8,105 nt of DNA from assembly GCA_014584635.1 (NCBI GenBank), contig JACTML010000107.1, positions 1 through 8,105 on the forward strand, in the 5' to 3' direction. The translations under genes were made by a program, and so were the position numbers. Origin of the DNA: Nitrosomonas eutropha (lineage in GTDB: Bacteria; Pseudomonadota; Gammaproteobacteria; Burkholderiales; Nitrosomonadaceae). Every line of letters starts with the position of its first letter. Positions within the stretch are counted from its first letter, which is position 1. This document shows positions 6,786-8,105 of this stretch, in pieces. The notes under the pieces are model-generated. The model saw only the letters and a list, made by a program, of their open reading frames with translations, was not told the DNA's origin and did not search any database.

Positions 6786-8102
6786 TTAACTGCCAAGTTC
6801 CTCAAGCCGGATCCGGATAATTTTATCAGCCATGGCGGGGAGGTTCTGAATTTTTTCTATGGCTGTATTGATATTCTTTTCCCGGGTTTTATGCAGCAGC
6901 ATGATGACGTTGACTTTGTCTTCCCTGTCGGCATGCTCTTTCTGGATCATTGCGCTGATGGAGATTTCGTTATCTGCCAGGATGCGCGTGATATCGGCCA
7001 GCACACCGGGTTTGTCCGTAACCTGAAGCCGCAAGTAGTAAGCAGTTTCCACGGCATCCATTGAGACGATAGGCGTATCGGACAACAGCTCCGGCAGAAA
7101 TGCCAGCACGGGAACCCGGTGTTCCGGGCTGGAGGTAAGCAGGCGGGTGACATCCACCAGGTCGGCAATCACTGCGCTGGCAGTCGGTTCCGCACCGGCG
7201 CCGGCACCATAGTACAGCGTGGGTCCAACAGCATCTCCTTTGACGATAATCGCATTCATGACGCCTTCCACGTTGGCGATCAGCCGTTTGACCGGAATCA
7301 GTGCCGGGTGGACACGCAGTTCGATACCGCTGGCCGTGTGTTTGGTAATGCCCAGCAGCTTGATGCGGTAACCCAGTTCTTCAGCGTAACGGATATCATC
7401 ATTGGCCAGATTTGTGATGCCTTCAATATAGGTTTGATCAAACCGGACCGGAATGCCAAAGGCAAGCGCAGCCATGATGGTGATTTTATGGGCGGCATCC
7501 ACGCCTTCAATATCAAAGGTTGGATCCGCTTCGGCATAGCCCAGCTGTTGTGCACTGGCCAGAACGGTAGCGAAATCCAGTCCCTTGGTGCGCATTTCCG
7601 ACAGGATGAAGTTACTGGTTCCATTGATGATGCCGGCGATCCATTCAATGCGATTGGCTGCCAGACCTTCACGCAATGCCTTGATGATGGGAATGCCGCC
7701 CGCCACCGCTGCTTCAAATGCAACAATGACATTATGTTGCTGGGCGGCAGCAAAGATTTCGTTACCGTGATTTGCCAGCAATGCCTTGTTGGCAGTGACG
7801 ACGTGCTTGCCGTGGGCGATGGCTTCGAGGATTGCCTGTTTGGCAATGGTTTGGCCCCCGATCAGCTCGACGACGATATCAATATCGGGGTGACGGGCAA
7901 TTTCAAGTGCGTCGGTGGTGACGATAACATTATCACCGGCAGCCAGGTTGCGTGCTTTTTCCTGATCCAGATCGGCGATCATGCGAATGATGATGCTGCG
8001 ACCGGTTCTGCGCGTGATTTCCTGCTGGTTGCGTTTCAGAACAGTATACGTACCGCCGCCAACGGTGCCGACACCGAGCAGCCCTACATGAATTGGCTTC
8101 AT
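6786..8102 (-). CDS. hom: Homoserine dehydrogenase with C-terminal ACT domain
   Basis: The enzyme reduces L-aspartate-4-semialdehyde to L-homoserine with NAD(P)H, the branch point to threonine and methionine. It is monofunctional: there is no fused aspartokinase domain. The 438 residues begin with a Rossmann fold, GLLGVGTVGGGT (Gly10, Gly12, Gly15). Next come VTANKALLA (catalytic-region Lys106) and AGIINGTSNFIL. The family signature AQQLGYAEADPTFDIEGVDAAHK follows at about 185-206, with Glu191, Asp197, Asp202 and Lys206. An ACT domain covers about 355-430 (LRLQVTDKPGVLADITRIL), which in this family usually mediates threonine feedback inhibition. The ATG at 8102 gives a full family N-terminus, but only 3 bases lie upstream, so its ribosome binding site and promoter are outside the window. 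Confidence 0.97.
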   Translation of the reverse strand: MKPIHVGLLGVGTVGGGTYTVLKRNQQEITRRTGRSIIIRMIADLDQEKARNLAAGDNVIVTTDALEIARHPDIDIVVELIGGQTIAKQAILEAIAHGKHVVTANKALLANHGNEIFAAAQQHNVIVAFEAAVAGGIPIIKALREGLAANRIEWIAGIINGTSNFILSEMRTKGLDFATVLASAQQLGYAEADPTFDIEGVDAAHKITIMAALAFGIPVRFDQTYIEGITNLANDDIRYAEELGYRIKLLGITKHTASGIELRVHPALIPVKRLIANVEGVMNAIIVKGDAVGPTLYYGAGAGAEPTASAVIADLVDVTRLLTSSPEHRVPVLAFLPELLSDTPIVSMDAVETAYYLRLQVTDKPGVLADITRILADNEISISAMIQKEHADREDKVNVIMLLHKTREKNINTAIEKIQNLPAMADKIIRIRLEELGS

Positions 8103-8105
8103 AAC

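Noticed and set aside
7298..7846. 182-residue minus-strand open frame in a second frame of hom
   Set aside because: It is an alternative frame inside a well-supported homoserine dehydrogenase gene, with low-complexity, non-family sequence.

Overview
The window is a run of six co-oriented housekeeping genes, all on the minus strand. In transcription order they are homoserine dehydrogenase (hom), threonine synthase (thrC), the succinate dehydrogenase iron-sulfur subunit (sdhB), the flavinylation factor SdhE, citrate synthase (gltA) and the E1 component of 2-oxoglutarate dehydrogenase (sucA). sucA runs off the left edge and lacks roughly its last 90-100 codons. hom begins only 3 bases from the right edge. 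I see no tRNA, rRNA, CRISPR array, prophage gene or defence gene.

The organism is most likely a betaproteobacterium. The order sdhB-sdhE-gltA-sucA, the moderate GC content and the protein sequences fit this group. The style of the small terminal-repeat element reminds me of Nitrosomonas-like ammonia oxidisers, but that genus-level guess is from memory and was not tested.

Layout from right to left: hom (8102-6786), a 115-bp gap, thrC (6670-5249), a 123-bp gap, sdhB (5125-4430), sdhE overlapping it by 4 bp (4433-4200), a 58-bp gap, gltA (4141-2858), a 313-bp gap, and sucA (2544 to beyond 1). hom and thrC carry out steps of threonine synthesis from aspartate semialdehyde. sdhB, sdhE, gltA and sucA belong to the TCA cycle: one subunit of complex II, the chaperone that helps attach FAD to its SdhA partner, the entry enzyme of the cycle, and the decarboxylating subunit of the 2-oxoglutarate dehydrogenase complex.

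Two things stand out. A 140-bp element with 15/16-matching terminal inverted repeats lies exactly against the gltA stop codon, and GltA has a short, unusual C-terminal tail. sdhB is preceded by thrC rather than by sdhA, so the sdhCDA genes must lie elsewhere or be missing. I found no convincing new multi-gene system; the rest is ordinary core metabolism.
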